DNA of 64,000 nt from Streptomyces sp. H27-H5 (GCF_026627505.1 NZ_JAPNLK010000047.1:1-64000), one strand, 5' to 3'. Numbered from the stretch's first letter, positions 51,497 through 60,793 are shown. The notes: generated by a model from the letters alone, not told the origin. Program-made: numbers and translations.

Positions 51497-51593
51497 ATTC
51501 TTATTCCGCGTATGCATGGTGGGATAGATCACGGTCCGTCAACCCCTCATTACGTTGGCGTAGGTCGCCCGCGGGGGTGAAGGATGTCGAACT

Positions 51594-52379
51594 GTGGCAG
51601 CGACGAAGACGACACTCAAGACCATCGGCTCGTACGCGGCGATCGGGGACAGCTTCACCGAGGGCGTGGGGGACCCGGGACCCGGGGATGCACATCTCGG
51701 CTGGGCGGACCGGCTGGCCGTACTCCTGGCCGATCGGCGCGAAGAACACGATTTCCGGTACGCCAACCTGGCCGTGCGCGGAAAGCTCCTCGACCAGATC
51801 GTGGCCGACCAGGTGCCCCGGGCCAAGGCCCTCGCCCCGGACCTGGTCACCTTCTGCGCGGGCGGCAACGACATCATCCGGCCGGGCAGCGACCCGGACG
51901 CCACGGCGGAACGCTTCGAGGCGGCCGTGGCCGACCTCGTCGGCTCCGTCGGGCAGGTCATGATCACGACCGGGTTCGACACCCGGGGCGTACCGGTCCT
52001 GCGGTACATGCGGGGCAAGATCGCCACGTACAACGCGCACGTGCGAGCCGTGGCCGACAAGTACGACTGCCCGGTCCTCGACCTCTGGTCCCTGAAGTCC
52101 GTACAGGACCGACGGGCCTGGGACGGCGACCGACTGCACCTCTCGCCCGAGGGCCACACCCGCGTCGCGCTGCGCGCCGCGCAGGTGCTCGGCCTGGACG
52201 TGCCGACCGACCCGGACCAGCCGTGGCCGCCGGAGCGCCCGCGCGGATCGGTGGACGTGACGCGGGACAACATCCAGTGGGCGCGCGAACACCTGGTCCC
52301 GTGGATCGGCCGACGGCTGCGCGGGGAGTCCTCCGGGGACCACGTCGAGGCGAAGCGCCCCGACCTGCTGCCCCTGTAG
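51594..52379 (+). CDS. SGNH/GDSL hydrolase
   Basis: 261 residues. Blocks are SYAAIGDSFTEGVGD (Ser nucleophile), NLAVRGKLLDQIV (Gly/Arg block), FCAGGNDIIRPGS (GxND) and DRLHLSPEGHTRVAL (Asp-x-x-His). There is no signal peptide, so it is cytosolic. Family members hydrolyse esters and act as lipases, deacetylases or thioesterases. The start is GTG with AAGGA upstream. The C-terminal 70 residues are Pro/Arg-rich and lie outside the fold. Confidence 0.9.
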   Translation: MAATKTTLKTIGSYAAIGDSFTEGVGDPGPGDAHLGWADRLAVLLADRREEHDFRYANLAVRGKLLDQIVADQVPRAKALAPDLVTFCAGGNDIIRPGSDPDATAERFEAAVADLVGSVGQVMITTGFDTRGVPVLRYMRGKIATYNAHVRAVADKYDCPVLDLWSLKSVQDRRAWDGDRLHLSPEGHTRVALRAAQVLGLDVPTDPDQPWPPERPRGSVDVTRDNIQWAREHLVPWIGRRLRGESSGDHVEAKRPDLLPL

Positions 52380-52549
52380 GACCCGGCCCGCAGGGCGGAG
52401 CCCTTATGACCAAGGGGGATCGGCCGACCGGGTCGCGGGACGACGGGCCCGACGAGTCGGTCGGCGGTGGCGGAATCCTTCGGGGCCGGTGTGCGTTGGG
52501 ATGGTCGTAGACGTACGACCGTCCCGCCCCGATCCACCCAGGAGGCGCC

Positions 52550-53764
52550 TTGACCGGCTCCCGTCCCCTGCGTCCCCGGCTGCGCGCCCTGCGGCCCGAA
52601 GCCTTCGGCGCGGATCCGTCCGGCGCGCGCCTGGAGCGGATCCGCCGCTCGCCGAACTTCGCCGACGGCGTCTTCCAGAACCCGGTCGGTGCCCGGACCA
52701 GGCCCTCCGGTTCGATGGCGGAGTTCGCCAAGATCTACTTCCACAAGGAACAGCGGGTCCGACGCAGCCCCGCCGGCGCGATCCCGGTCTATCCGACGAC
52801 CCTCGCCGAACTGGCGAAGCCGCCGGTCAGCGGGTTGCGCCTGACCTGGATGGGCCACTCCACCGTGCTCGCCGAGATCGACGGCCGCAGGGTGCTCTTC
52901 GATCCGGTGTGGGGCGAGCGGTGTTCCCCCTTCCCCTTCGCCGGACCCAAGCGGCTGCACCCCGTGCCCGTGCCGCTGGCCTCCCTCGGCGACGTCGACG
53001 TGGTCGTGATCTCACACGACCACTACGACCACCTCGACCTCCCGACGATCAAGGCACTGGCCGGGCGGGACATCGTCTTCGCGGTCCCGCTGGGCGTCGG
53101 AGCCCACCTGGAGCGCTGGGGAGTCCCCGCCGACCGGATCCGCGAGCTCGACTGGAACGAAACCACCGAGGTCGCCGGGCTCTCGCTGACGGCCACCCCG
53201 GCCCGGCACTTCTGCGGCCGGGGACTGCGCAACCAGCAGTTCACCCTGTGGGCCTCCTGGGTCGTCGCGGGGGAACGCCACCGGATCTACCACAGCGGTG
53301 ACACCGGCTACTTCCCCGGCTTCAAGGAGATCGGCGCGACGCACGGCCCCTTCGACGCCACGATGATCCAGATCGGCGCGTACTCCGAGTACTGGAGCGA
53401 GATCCACATGACGCCGCAGGAGGGCATGCAAGCCCACCTGGACCTCCAGGGCGGCATCCCGCACGGCACGATGCTGCCCATCCACTGGGGCACCTTCAAC
53501 CTGGCCCTGCACCCCTGGGACGAGCCCGGCGAGGGCACGGTGACCGCCTCCCGGGAGACCGGCTCCGCCATCGCCCTCCCGGTACCGGGCCAGCCGTTCG
53601 AACCGGGCGCCTCCGACGCGCCGGCCGAACCGTGGTGGCGGCCCTTCGTCGTCGCCGAACCCGCCCCCGCCCGGATGACGACGGCCGCGCCGACGGCCCC
53701 CGCGCGGACCGCCCTCGCCCCGGCCGTCACCGGCCGGGAGGAGTCGGAGGCCGTCGGGGCGTAG
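52550..53764 (+). CDS. MBL-fold metallohydrolase (NAPE-PLD-like)
   Basis: 404 residues. Zinc ligands are in LTWMGHSTVLAEIDGRRVLF, VISHDHYDHLDLPTIKALAG (HxHxDH), TPARHFCGRGL, IYHSGDTGYFPGF and MLPIHWGTFNLAL. The N-terminal 90 residues (RSPNFADGVFQNPV, EFAKIYFHKEQRV) match relatives of N-acylphosphatidylethanolamine phospholipase D, suggesting a phospholipid-like substrate. The TTG start has AGGAGG four bases upstream. The C-terminal 45 residues are Ala/Pro/Thr-rich and disordered. The 170-base gap before it shows only a weak CCCTT/AAGGG hairpin at 52401-52416. Confidence 0.88.
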   Translation: MTGSRPLRPRLRALRPEAFGADPSGARLERIRRSPNFADGVFQNPVGARTRPSGSMAEFAKIYFHKEQRVRRSPAGAIPVYPTTLAELAKPPVSGLRLTWMGHSTVLAEIDGRRVLFDPVWGERCSPFPFAGPKRLHPVPVPLASLGDVDVVVISHDHYDHLDLPTIKALAGRDIVFAVPLGVGAHLERWGVPADRIRELDWNETTEVAGLSLTATPARHFCGRGLRNQQFTLWASWVVAGERHRIYHSGDTGYFPGFKEIGATHGPFDATMIQIGAYSEYWSEIHMTPQEGMQAHLDLQGGIPHGTMLPIHWGTFNLALHPWDEPGEGTVTASRETGSAIALPVPGQPFEPGASDAPAEPWWRPFVVAEPAPARMTTAAPTAPARTALAPAVTGREESEAVGA

Positions 53765-53832
53765 CTCCTGTCACCACCCGGGGCCCGGGGCGGCTCCGGT
53801 CCTCGCCGGGAGCGCGAACGCGCGCTCGGACG

Positions 53833-53862
53833 GCGTACGCCCGGTTCCGCCCGGGCGTACGC
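53833..53862 (+). terminator. Hairpin after the MBL-fold gene
   Basis: GCGTACGCCCGG (53833-53844) pairs with CCGGGCGTACGC (53851-53862). Flanking GCCGGGAGCG and CGCTCCCGGC extend it beyond a bulge. It lies 68 bases after the stop. Confidence 0.7.
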
Positions 53863-54038
53863 GCTCCCGGCGGATTCGGGCTGTCGTACGAGCGCTCCGT
53901 CGCAAGCGGGAAGCACCCCCGCCAAGTTCCCCGAGTGACGGTCCCGGGCGGGAGAGTGCGGTCTAGCGTGGGTATCCGGTGATCAACGCCGGGCCTCGGC
54001 ACGACCGGGGGCCCGGGCCCCACGTACCGAGGACGCCG

Positions 54039-55805
54039 ATGTCCGGACTCCGCGCCGCCCGCCACTCCCCGTCGAGACACGCCGCCACCGGTCCCGGCCG
54101 GCAGATACGCCCCCAGATGCTCCGCGCCACGGTCCTGCCCACCCTCGCCGCCGGACTCAGCGGCACCGCCGCTGTGATCTTCACGCTCCAACTCGGCGGA
54201 GGCGCCGGCGACCGGGACGCCCGACTGTGGCCGGTCCTCGGCGGCTGCGCCCTCCTCGTGGTCGGTGCGCTCGCCGCAGCCCTGCTCGGCGGACAACGCG
54301 CGGCGAAGGCCGTCCGCGACCGGTGCGAGGCCCTGCGCCGCTCCAGCGTGCGCGGCCGGCAGGAACTGCGGACGGCCGCCGACCGGCTGGAACGGGGCGA
54401 GGCCGCGCCCCGCCCGGTGCGCGGCGGCCCGAGCGGGCCGCCGCACACCGATCCGGCGGGGGTGGACGAGTTCTGGCTGCTGTCCCAGGAACTCCGGGGT
54501 GCCCGGGAACAGGCGCACACGACGCTCGTCCGGCTGGCCGGCCCGGTCACCCCGTCCGACAGCGACCGCAAGGTCGAGGTCTTCGTCAACCTCGCACGCC
54601 GCCTCCAGTCCCTGGTACACCGGGAGATCGCGCTCCTCGACGACCTGGAGGACACCGTCGAGGACCCCGATCTGCTCAGGCAGCTCTTCCACGTCGATCA
54701 CCTCGCCACCCGGATCCGCCGCCACGCCGAGAACCTCGCCGTCCTCGGCGGCGCCCCCTCCCGGCGCCAGTGGACCCGCCCCATCGATCTGAGCGAGGTG
54801 CTGCGCTCCTCCGTCGCGGAGGTCGAGCAGTACACGCGGGTGAAGGTGGTACCCCCGGCGGGCGGCACCGTCCGGGGGCACGCCGTAGCGGACGTCGTGC
54901 ACCTGCTGGCCGAACTCGTCGAGAACGCCACCGTCTTCTCCGCCCCCGACACCGACGTGACGGTGCGCGCCGAGCGCGTGACCGCCGGGGTGGCGGTCGA
55001 GGTGGAGGACCGCGGGCTGGGCATGCCGGTCGGGGAACAGCACCGGATGAACGCCCTGCTGGGCGATCCCGACCAGGTCAACGTCCGGCACCTGCTGGGG
55101 GACGGTCGGATCGGCCTGTTCGTGGTCGCGGCGCTGGCCCGGCGGCACGGCATCGCCGTCGAGCTCAAGTCCAACATCTACGGCGGGGTGCTCGCCGTGC
55201 TCGTGTTGCCGCAGGAGCTGTTGGGCGCCGAGGCGCCGAGCGCCGCCGACGCACAGGGGGGCGGCTCCCGGGCCGGCTCGTGGGGCTCCGGGGAAACGGA
55301 CACGATGCCGGCGCCCGCGCCCGTACGGGCGTCCGCCCAGCCGCACCGGCCCGAGAGCCACGCGTCCGAGAGCCACCGGTCCGAGACCGTCGATCCGCGT
55401 CCGGCCGTTTCGCCGTGGGACCCGCCCGCCCCGGGGCACTCGGCCGCTCCCGTCCCGGCGCCCGATCCGGAACCGTCGCGGGCGGAGGTCGTGCCGAGTC
55501 GGATCGTGTCGCCCGGGGTCGTGCCGACGTGTGCGGCGCCGCCCGCGTACGCGGGCGAGGCCCCCGAGGTGCTCCTCGGCACGGTCGTCCCCGCGACCGG
55601 CCTCACCACCGTTCCCGTGAGCGGCGCGGACGCGGACCCGCCGCCGCTGCCCCGACGCCACGCCCGCGCACACCTTGTTCCCGAGCCCAGCGAGGCCACC
55701 GGCCCGAGCCGTGCCCCGGATGCCGAACCGCCCGTGCACGACCCAGGGTTGATGGCGGCCTTCCAACGGGGCTTCGGTCTCGCCCGATCGGAGGGGCCCG
55801 CATGA
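54039..55805 (+). CDS. cvnA: CvnA-type sensor histidine kinase-like protein of a conservon
   Basis: 588 residues. Two membrane helices (ATVLPTLAAGLSGTAAVIF; PVLGGCALLVVGALAAALLG) are followed by a coiled region and an HATPase domain (N-box HLLAELVENATVFSAPDTDV, G1 VEDRGLGMPVG, and GDGRIGLFVVAALARRHGI). The C-terminal 210 residues are disordered and Pro-rich. CvnA proteins work with CvnB (roadblock), CvnC (DUF742) and CvnD (GTPase) in a membrane complex likened to G-protein signalling. I chose the ATG at 54039 (GAGGA five bases upstream) over a GTG at 53979. It overlaps cvnB by four bases. Confidence 0.88.
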   Translation: MSGLRAARHSPSRHAATGPGRQIRPQMLRATVLPTLAAGLSGTAAVIFTLQLGGGAGDRDARLWPVLGGCALLVVGALAAALLGGQRAAKAVRDRCEALRRSSVRGRQELRTAADRLERGEAAPRPVRGGPSGPPHTDPAGVDEFWLLSQELRGAREQAHTTLVRLAGPVTPSDSDRKVEVFVNLARRLQSLVHREIALLDDLEDTVEDPDLLRQLFHVDHLATRIRRHAENLAVLGGAPSRRQWTRPIDLSEVLRSSVAEVEQYTRVKVVPPAGGTVRGHAVADVVHLLAELVENATVFSAPDTDVTVRAERVTAGVAVEVEDRGLGMPVGEQHRMNALLGDPDQVNVRHLLGDGRIGLFVVAALARRHGIAVELKSNIYGGVLAVLVLPQELLGAEAPSAADAQGGGSRAGSWGSGETDTMPAPAPVRASAQPHRPESHASESHRSETVDPRPAVSPWDPPAPGHSAAPVPAPDPEPSRAEVVPSRIVSPGVVPTCAAPPAYAGEAPEVLLGTVVPATGLTTVPVSGADADPPPLPRRHARAHLVPEPSEATGPSRAPDAEPPVHDPGLMAAFQRGFGLARSEGPA

Positions 55806-56311
55806 CCACGATCCCCACCCCCACCCCCACCCCTCTCACCAGTCCCACCCCCCACCTCGGCAAGGAGCACACCCCCATGGGCGGCGAAGCGGCGACGAAG
55901 ACGGTCAGGCTCTCCGATCTCGACTGGCTGCTCAGCGGGCTGGTCCAACGGGTCCCGTACACCCGCGGCGCCGTCCTGCTCACCGCGGACGGACTCGTCA
56001 CCTGCGTGTACGGCCTGGACGCCGACGACGCCGACCACATGGCCGCGCTGGCCTGCGGGCTCTACTCCCTGGGGCGCGGGGCCGGTTCCCGCTTCGCGGA
56101 CGGCGCGGAGGTCCGACAGGTGGTGGTCGAACTGGACACGGCCCTCGTCTTCGTCTCGGCGGCCGGCTCCGGGACCTGTCTGGCCGTGCTCGCGGACGGG
56201 GCGGCCGACGCCGGGGTCCTCGGCTACGAGATGGCGATGCTGGTCAAGAGCGTCCGCCCGTACCTGTCGGCGCCGCCGAGGCGGCCCGTCACCGCCGACG
56301 CGGAGCGATGA
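55802..56311 (+). CDS. cvnB: CvnB-type roadblock/LC7 protein
   Basis: 169 residues. After a Thr/Pro-rich start of about 25 residues comes the roadblock fold: LSDLDWLLSGLVQRVPYTRG, AVLLTADGLVTCVYGLDADD, ADHMAALACGLYSLG and VVVELDTALVFVSAAGSGTC. Such proteins modulate the GTPase of the conservon. The ATG at 55802 is coupled to cvnA (ATGA); an internal ATG at 55877 would remove the variable N-terminus. The stop overlaps cvnC. Confidence 0.9.
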   Translation: MTTIPTPTPTPLTSPTPHLGKEHTPMGGEAATKTVRLSDLDWLLSGLVQRVPYTRGAVLLTADGLVTCVYGLDADDADHMAALACGLYSLGRGAGSRFADGAEVRQVVVELDTALVFVSAAGSGTCLAVLADGAADAGVLGYEMAMLVKSVRPYLSAPPRRPVTADAER

Positions 56312-56727
56312 GGACCCGGATCGGGGGGACGCACACCGTCGGCGCGGGACGGGACACCCCGTGGCTGGACGACACCGCGGGCCGGGTGACGCGCCCGTAC
56401 ACCGCGAGCGGCGGACGGACCCGACCGGCCGTCGCACTCGACCTGCTCTCGCTGGTGGCGGCGACCGGCGTACGTCCGCGTGCGCCGCTCGGGCCCGAGC
56501 ACACCCTCGTCCTGCGCCTGTGCGCGGGCGTGGCGGCGGTCACGGTCGCCGAGATGGCGGGGCACCTGCGGCTCCCGACGACGGTGGTGAAGGTGCTGCT
56601 CGGCGACCTCCTCGAACACGGGGCCGTCACGGCGCAGGCGCCGCGGCACCTGGACGGCGGTGCACTGATCGCCGACGACCAGACCCTGCTGCGGGCGGTC
56701 CTCGAAGGCCTGCGCCGGTGCCGGTGA
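56308..56727 (+). CDS. cvnC: CvnC-type DUF742 protein
   Basis: 139 residues. The DUF742 pattern is VRPYTASGGRTRP-like, here RVTRPYTASGGRTRPAVALD. It is followed by AEMAGHLRLPTTVVKVLLGD, a winged-helix-like segment, then LLEHGAVTAQAP. CvnC links the other Cvn proteins. It overlaps cvnB by four bases. The expected next gene, cvnD for a small GTPase, is missing; a broken GAF gene follows 53 bases later. Confidence 0.9.
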   Translation: MRTRIGGTHTVGAGRDTPWLDDTAGRVTRPYTASGGRTRPAVALDLLSLVAATGVRPRAPLGPEHTLVLRLCAGVAAVTVAEMAGHLRLPTTVVKVLLGDLLEHGAVTAQAPRHLDGGALIADDQTLLRAVLEGLRRCR

Positions 56728-56780
56728 CGACCGCCCGACCCCGCCCCGACCCATCACGCTCTCGGATCCGGGGGAACCGC

Positions 56781-57357
56781 ATGACCCTGTACGCATCGAC
56801 CGGCCACCTGCTCCTCACCCCCGTGGACCGGGAGGCGCCCGCGCGCACCCCGCGCCTGCGCGAACTGGACCTCGGGGAGCGGGCGGACCCGGAACTCGAC
56901 GCCTTCGCGCAACACGTCGCCGAGACACTGCAAACGCCCTACGCGGGGGTCAACTTCATGGGGGAGGAGCGGCAGTTCTTCGCCGGCCTGCACCACGGGC
57001 CGGACGCCCCGCGGCGCGGCTACCCGGCCCGTTCCCTGCCCCGGGACCACGGGCTACTGCCCGCACGTGGTCGTCCGGCGGCGGGCGCTGGCCCTGGAGG
57101 ACGTACGGGACTACGCGCGCTTCGCCGGGAACGCGGTCGTGGACGGCAGCGGCGTACGGTCCTACCTGGGAGCCCCGTTGACGGACCGGCGGGGCTTCGT
57201 CCTGGGGACGGTGTGCGCCGTGGACCTGGTGCCGAGGCGCTGGGGACTGGACGGACTGGCGACGGTGAAGGGCCTCGCGGCGGAGCTGATCGAGCTGGTC
57301 CACACGCGCGAGGACGGACGAGGCGCCCCCAGGCCCATTGACCCGCAGGGTTGTTGA
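56781..57357 (+). pseudogene. GAF-domain protein gene, frameshifted
   Basis: The first frame encodes LDAFAQHVAETLQTPYAGVN and FMGEERQFFAGLHHG, then PARSLPRDHG. At 57051-57053 an extra G shifts the frame. In the neighbouring frame the domain continues as YCPHVVVRRRALALEDVRDY, then FAGNAVVDGSGVRSYLGAPL and GFVLGTVCAVDLVPRRWGLD, to the stop at 57357. Removing one G restores a normal GAF protein of about 190 residues, of the kind that accompanies conservons. As it stands, the product ends wrongly near 57341 or is not made. Sequencing error is possible. Confidence 0.75.
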
Positions 57358-57456
57358 CTCGGGTGATGGGTGGGTGTCCGTCGAGTGCGGCCGGTTGAAG
57401 GTGTGAAGCGTCAGACAGGGGCCCGGTGGCCGGGAGGGCGGACACGGATACGAGGG

Positions 57457-57495
57457 GGCCCGGCCCCCCTCCGTGCATGGAGGGGGGCCGGGGCC
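57457..57495. terminator. Hairpin between the GAF remnant and the 636-residue protein gene
   Basis: CGGCCCCCCTCC (57461-57472) pairs with GGAGGGGGGCCG (57479-57490) around GTGCAT, extended by GGCC/GGCC beyond a one-base bulge. It stands between convergent genes and ends 6 bases from the 57501 stop. Confidence 0.8.
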
Positions 57496-57500
57496 GTGTG

Positions 57501-59411
57501 TCAGGGTGTGCCGGGCGCCGCGTAGGGCAGCGGCTGGGTGCTCACCCGGTCCAGCAGGACGATGTTCGGGTTGCAGTCCGCCGCCTGGACGTTCACGGAG
57601 CCGTCCGGCCTCCGCTCCACCACCAGCAGGCTGAAGTCGGCCAGCGCCTGGAGTTGTGTCGGCTCGACCGCGTACTCGTAGACACGCTGCTCACCGCGCG
57701 CGAGGCTGGTGCTCTGGCCGTCACTGGTCGTGTACGAGGTGGACTCGTTCGTCGAACGGGTCGTGCTGGTCGACGTACCGGTCGTCTTGTTGTGGCTGCC
57801 GCCCGAGCTGCTGCTCGTCGAGAACGAGCTGGGCCCGCTCTGGTAGCTGCTGGAGCTGCTGGTCCCCCAGTTCGACCCCCGGCTCACCGACTCGCTGTAC
57901 GTGGTGCCGGTGCTCACCGACGATCCGAAGGTCTTGGCCACGGAAGTGCTGACCGTCGTGCCGTCGGTGTTCGTCAGCGAGTGCAGGACGAAGGAGTGGT
58001 GGCGGCCCATGAAGTCCGCAGCGACCCCGGCCTCCTGGTGGTTCCCCAGCTTCATGAAGCCGACCGTGCCACTGCCGATCACCTCCTGGGACCCCTCGCG
58101 CAGGTGCGGGTGCAGGACGGTGAGCTGCGCGCCGCGCCGCTCGCAGACACTGGCCAACTGTTCCAGGTACTGCCGGTGCAGGCCCTTCTCGCCGAGCGCG
58201 ACGACCACCGACGGCGCTGCCTCCGGGAAGGAGGCCAGGCGCCGGGTCACGCTCTGCACGGCCAGGTCCGCCAGCAGCTCGTTGCCGGCCGATCCCGTGG
58301 TGAAGTCCATGGCGATGCAGGTGAGGTAGCCGGGACCGCGCCCGTTCCGCTCGGCACCCAGACGCTCCAGCGGATGGACGAACGAAGCGAGCCGCAGCAG
58401 GCTGTCCCGTATCTGGTCCTTGTTCTTGTCGCCCACCAGGTCGTCCGCGATGCGGTTGCGTTCGGCCCGGGTGAGGGCCTCGGTGTCGTCGATCTCGCCC
58501 ATCAGGGCTCGCAGACCCGCACCCAGGCGGGCCGGGGTGACATCGCCGCCGAGCGCCCCGCACAACTGGTGGAGGATCCTGGTGTCCATGGCCCGCGCGG
58601 CCCTGTTGGCCTCCGAGCCGTCGGCGTACACGGCCTCCACGAGGGTGTCGACCAGCTCCTGCGGCGTCAGACCGCTCACGATCCCGCTCTCGGCCATGCG
58701 GCTCGGCAGCAGTTGTACGTCGACGGGGACATCGGCGAGCTCGGCGAGCGTCGCCAGCTCCTGACACACGAGGGCCTGCGTCAGGTCGAGGACGATCAGC
58801 GGCTGCTGCCGGAGCGTCGACGTGCCGAAGACGGTGAGGAAGCCCTCCCGGCTGCGCTGACTGCCGCCGAAGATGTCCAGACGCCGCGTGCCCGGTCCTG
58901 CCGGGAGCGCGCCCCACGCGTCCAGGCTCCGCACCCACTCGTCCTGCGCGGCGGCGTGCTGGTGGCGGCGCTGGTTCCAGTCGTGCCAGGCGTATTGGAA
59001 GTGGTTCTCCAGTTCCGTGCGCTTGGCTTCCAGCTGCGCGCCGGCCGTCGTCGCCGACCGTCCGGCGTGGCCGACCAGGACCAGGCACACCACGGCGGCC
59101 GCCACGGCGAGCACGGCCATGAAGCTGCCGGCCACGGCGGCCAGCAGCAGGAGCGCCAGCACGATCCCGCCGCCGACCTTGACGGTGGAGCCCTTGCGCT
59201 CCTGGTGGGTCAGTCGGGCGGCGTGCGCCCGGTTCTCGTACGCCATGGGTACGGGATGCCGCTGCGGCTCGGGCTCGGGGAAGGGCCGGCGCAGCGACTC
59301 GGGGTCGCGGTAGGTCCAGCCCAGCCGCTGCCCGGGGGCGAACAGCCGCAGGTGGTGGTCGGGCGGTGCCGCCCCGGACCCGGCCACGGCCCCGGTCGTC
59401 TGGGAGGTCAT
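57501..59411 (-). CDS. VirD4/TraG-like membrane protein without a Walker A motif
   Basis: 636 residues. Two membrane helices lie near 78-112 (GGIVLALLLLAAVAGSFMAV then LAVAAAVVCLVLVG). Sequence from about 350 to 475 looks like the second half of VirD4/TraG motor ATPases: LTCIAMDFTTGSAGNELLAD, PSVVVALGEKGLHRQYLEQL at the Walker B position, GAQLTVLHPHLREGSQEVIG, and TVGFMKLGNHQEAGVAADFM. A Ser/Thr/Gly-rich stretch of about 85 residues (485-568) precedes YAVEPTQLQALADFSLLVVE. No P-loop is present and the Walker B acidic pair is degenerate, so it is probably a non-catalytic partner. It is coupled to the M48 gene (ATGA). Confidence 0.6.
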   Translation of the reverse strand: MTSQTTGAVAGSGAAPPDHHLRLFAPGQRLGWTYRDPESLRRPFPEPEPQRHPVPMAYENRAHAARLTHQERKGSTVKVGGGIVLALLLLAAVAGSFMAVLAVAAAVVCLVLVGHAGRSATTAGAQLEAKRTELENHFQYAWHDWNQRRHQHAAAQDEWVRSLDAWGALPAGPGTRRLDIFGGSQRSREGFLTVFGTSTLRQQPLIVLDLTQALVCQELATLAELADVPVDVQLLPSRMAESGIVSGLTPQELVDTLVEAVYADGSEANRAARAMDTRILHQLCGALGGDVTPARLGAGLRALMGEIDDTEALTRAERNRIADDLVGDKNKDQIRDSLLRLASFVHPLERLGAERNGRGPGYLTCIAMDFTTGSAGNELLADLAVQSVTRRLASFPEAAPSVVVALGEKGLHRQYLEQLASVCERRGAQLTVLHPHLREGSQEVIGSGTVGFMKLGNHQEAGVAADFMGRHHSFVLHSLTNTDGTTVSTSVAKTFGSSVSTGTTYSESVSRGSNWGTSSSSSYQSGPSSFSTSSSSGGSHNKTTGTSTSTTRSTNESTSYTTSDGQSTSLARGEQRVYEYAVEPTQLQALADFSLLVVERRPDGSVNVQAADCNPNIVLLDRVSTQPLPYAAPGTP

Positions 59412-60793
59412 GCGGCCGGGCCTCCATGGGGTGCGAGGGGTCCGGCCGGTCCGGCCACGAACGGCTCCAGCGCGCGGATGCGCTGGTGGAGCGGGGGATG
59501 CGTGGCCATCAGCCGGTCCATCAGACGCTGCTTGCCGCTGTCGTCGTCGGCACCCTGGGTGTGCGAGTCCGTGAACGTGGCCAGCAACAAGGGCCCGTAG
59601 CCGATCTCCGCGGCGAACCGGTCGGCCCGCAGTTCACCCAGCCGACCCGCCCAGGCGAGGAGGACGGGGACGGCGAACAGGGCGAGCGCGGGCGGGAAGG
59701 CCAAGGCGAGGGAGATCGCGATCGCACCGATGATCAGGGCGAACAGGAGCGCGCCGAGGCAGGCGATCTGCGCGGCCACCAGGAAGACGAAGGTCACGAC
59801 GAACTTCACGACGGCCATGACGACCCGGGCCGGGAGCGCGTACCAGACGCCGAGCAGCCCGGACCAGGCGTGACCGCCGACGTGGTGCCCCAGTTCGTGG
59901 GCGAGGACCGCGCCGAGGCGCTCCGGGGGAAGGGTGTTGAGCGACTTCTGCGTCACGCTGACGATGTGTCCGGCGGCGGCGAAGGCGTTGACCTGGCTGC
60001 TGTCCTCGACCCACAGGTCGTAGCGCGAGCCGTCGATGCCGGCCTGCCGGGTGACGTCGTCCCAGAGTGGCCTGAGCCTCGCCAGTTCGGCGGCCGTGGG
60101 TTCGCGGACCTTGAACAGCATCCGGGCCAGGGCGCGCTCGGTCGGACGGTGGAACATCAGGGCACCGGACGCGAGCCAGGCGATGACGAAGACGACGTCG
60201 AGCCCCGTCGGCAGCAGTTGGGAGACCAACCAGATGACGAGCAGACTGCCGAAGAACAGGGGCAGGTTGAGGAGGATCGTGGTGATGGACGACGAGTCCG
60301 CGCCGCGGCGGACCGCCGGTGGCGCGGCCGGGTCGTACGCGGCCGGCGGGTAGGGGGGTGCCTTGTACGCGGCCGGCGGGTACGCGGGTGCGGGAGCTCC
60401 GCCCGGCACCGGCGGGTATCCGGGCTGCGGCATCCCGAGCGTGGGAGGCGCGGGCGGGGGAGTCGGGCCCGCGGCGGGATGATGCCCCGGACCCTGCCCC
60501 TGCGCAGGCGCGGGCGGGTGCCCGGAAGGCTGGAAGCCCGCGACCGGCGGCGTAGGGAAGGCGCCGGGGGCGTGTTGTGGCGGCGCGGGCACGAACGGGC
60601 TGCCGTAGGAGGCCTGTCCGCCGTACGTTCCGTACGCCGGCGGAGGCTGCGCGGCCGGGTGACCCGGCGCCTGGGCGGGCGGGGCCGGCGTCCCAGGAGA
60701 GCCGGGTTCGGTGAATCCACCTTCACCCGGAGGGTGTTGCGGCAAACGAGGATCGACGGGTTGAGTCACGGAATTCCGTCCCATGAGTGCCAT
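59408..60793 (-). CDS. Membrane-anchored M48-family metalloprotease with long Pro-rich N-terminus
   Basis: 461 residues. The first 165 are Pro/Ala/Gly-rich and disordered. Two helices follow near 172-212 (LLNLPLFFGSLLVIWLVSQL; LDVVFVIAWLASGALMF). The zinc site is LGAVLAHELGHHVGGHAWSG (HELGH near 298) with the third ligand in GELRADRFAAEIGYG (near 388). Two more helices separate them. HtpX/Oma1-type enzymes degrade damaged membrane proteins. The start is ATG 60793 or 60784, neither with a clear ribosome site. It is the first gene of a two-gene operon divergent from the HerA-type ATPase. Confidence 0.88.
   Translation of the reverse strand: MALMGRNSVTQPVDPRLPQHPPGEGGFTEPGSPGTPAPPAQAPGHPAAQPPPAYGTYGGQASYGSPFVPAPPQHAPGAFPTPPVAGFQPSGHPPAPAQGQGPGHHPAAGPTPPPAPPTLGMPQPGYPPVPGGAPAPAYPPAAYKAPPYPPAAYDPAAPPAVRRGADSSSITTILLNLPLFFGSLLVIWLVSQLLPTGLDVVFVIAWLASGALMFHRPTERALARMLFKVREPTAAELARLRPLWDDVTRQAGIDGSRYDLWVEDSSQVNAFAAAGHIVSVTQKSLNTLPPERLGAVLAHELGHHVGGHAWSGLLGVWYALPARVVMAVVKFVVTFVFLVAAQIACLGALLFALIIGAIAISLALAFPPALALFAVPVLLAWAGRLGELRADRFAAEIGYGPLLLATFTDSHTQGADDDSGKQRLMDRLMATHPPLHQRIRALEPFVAGPAGPLAPHGGPAA

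Noticed and set aside
52406..52510. 34-codon frame between the SGNH hydrolase and MBL-fold genes
   Set aside because: No ribosome site and Gly/Asp-rich composition without recognisable features.
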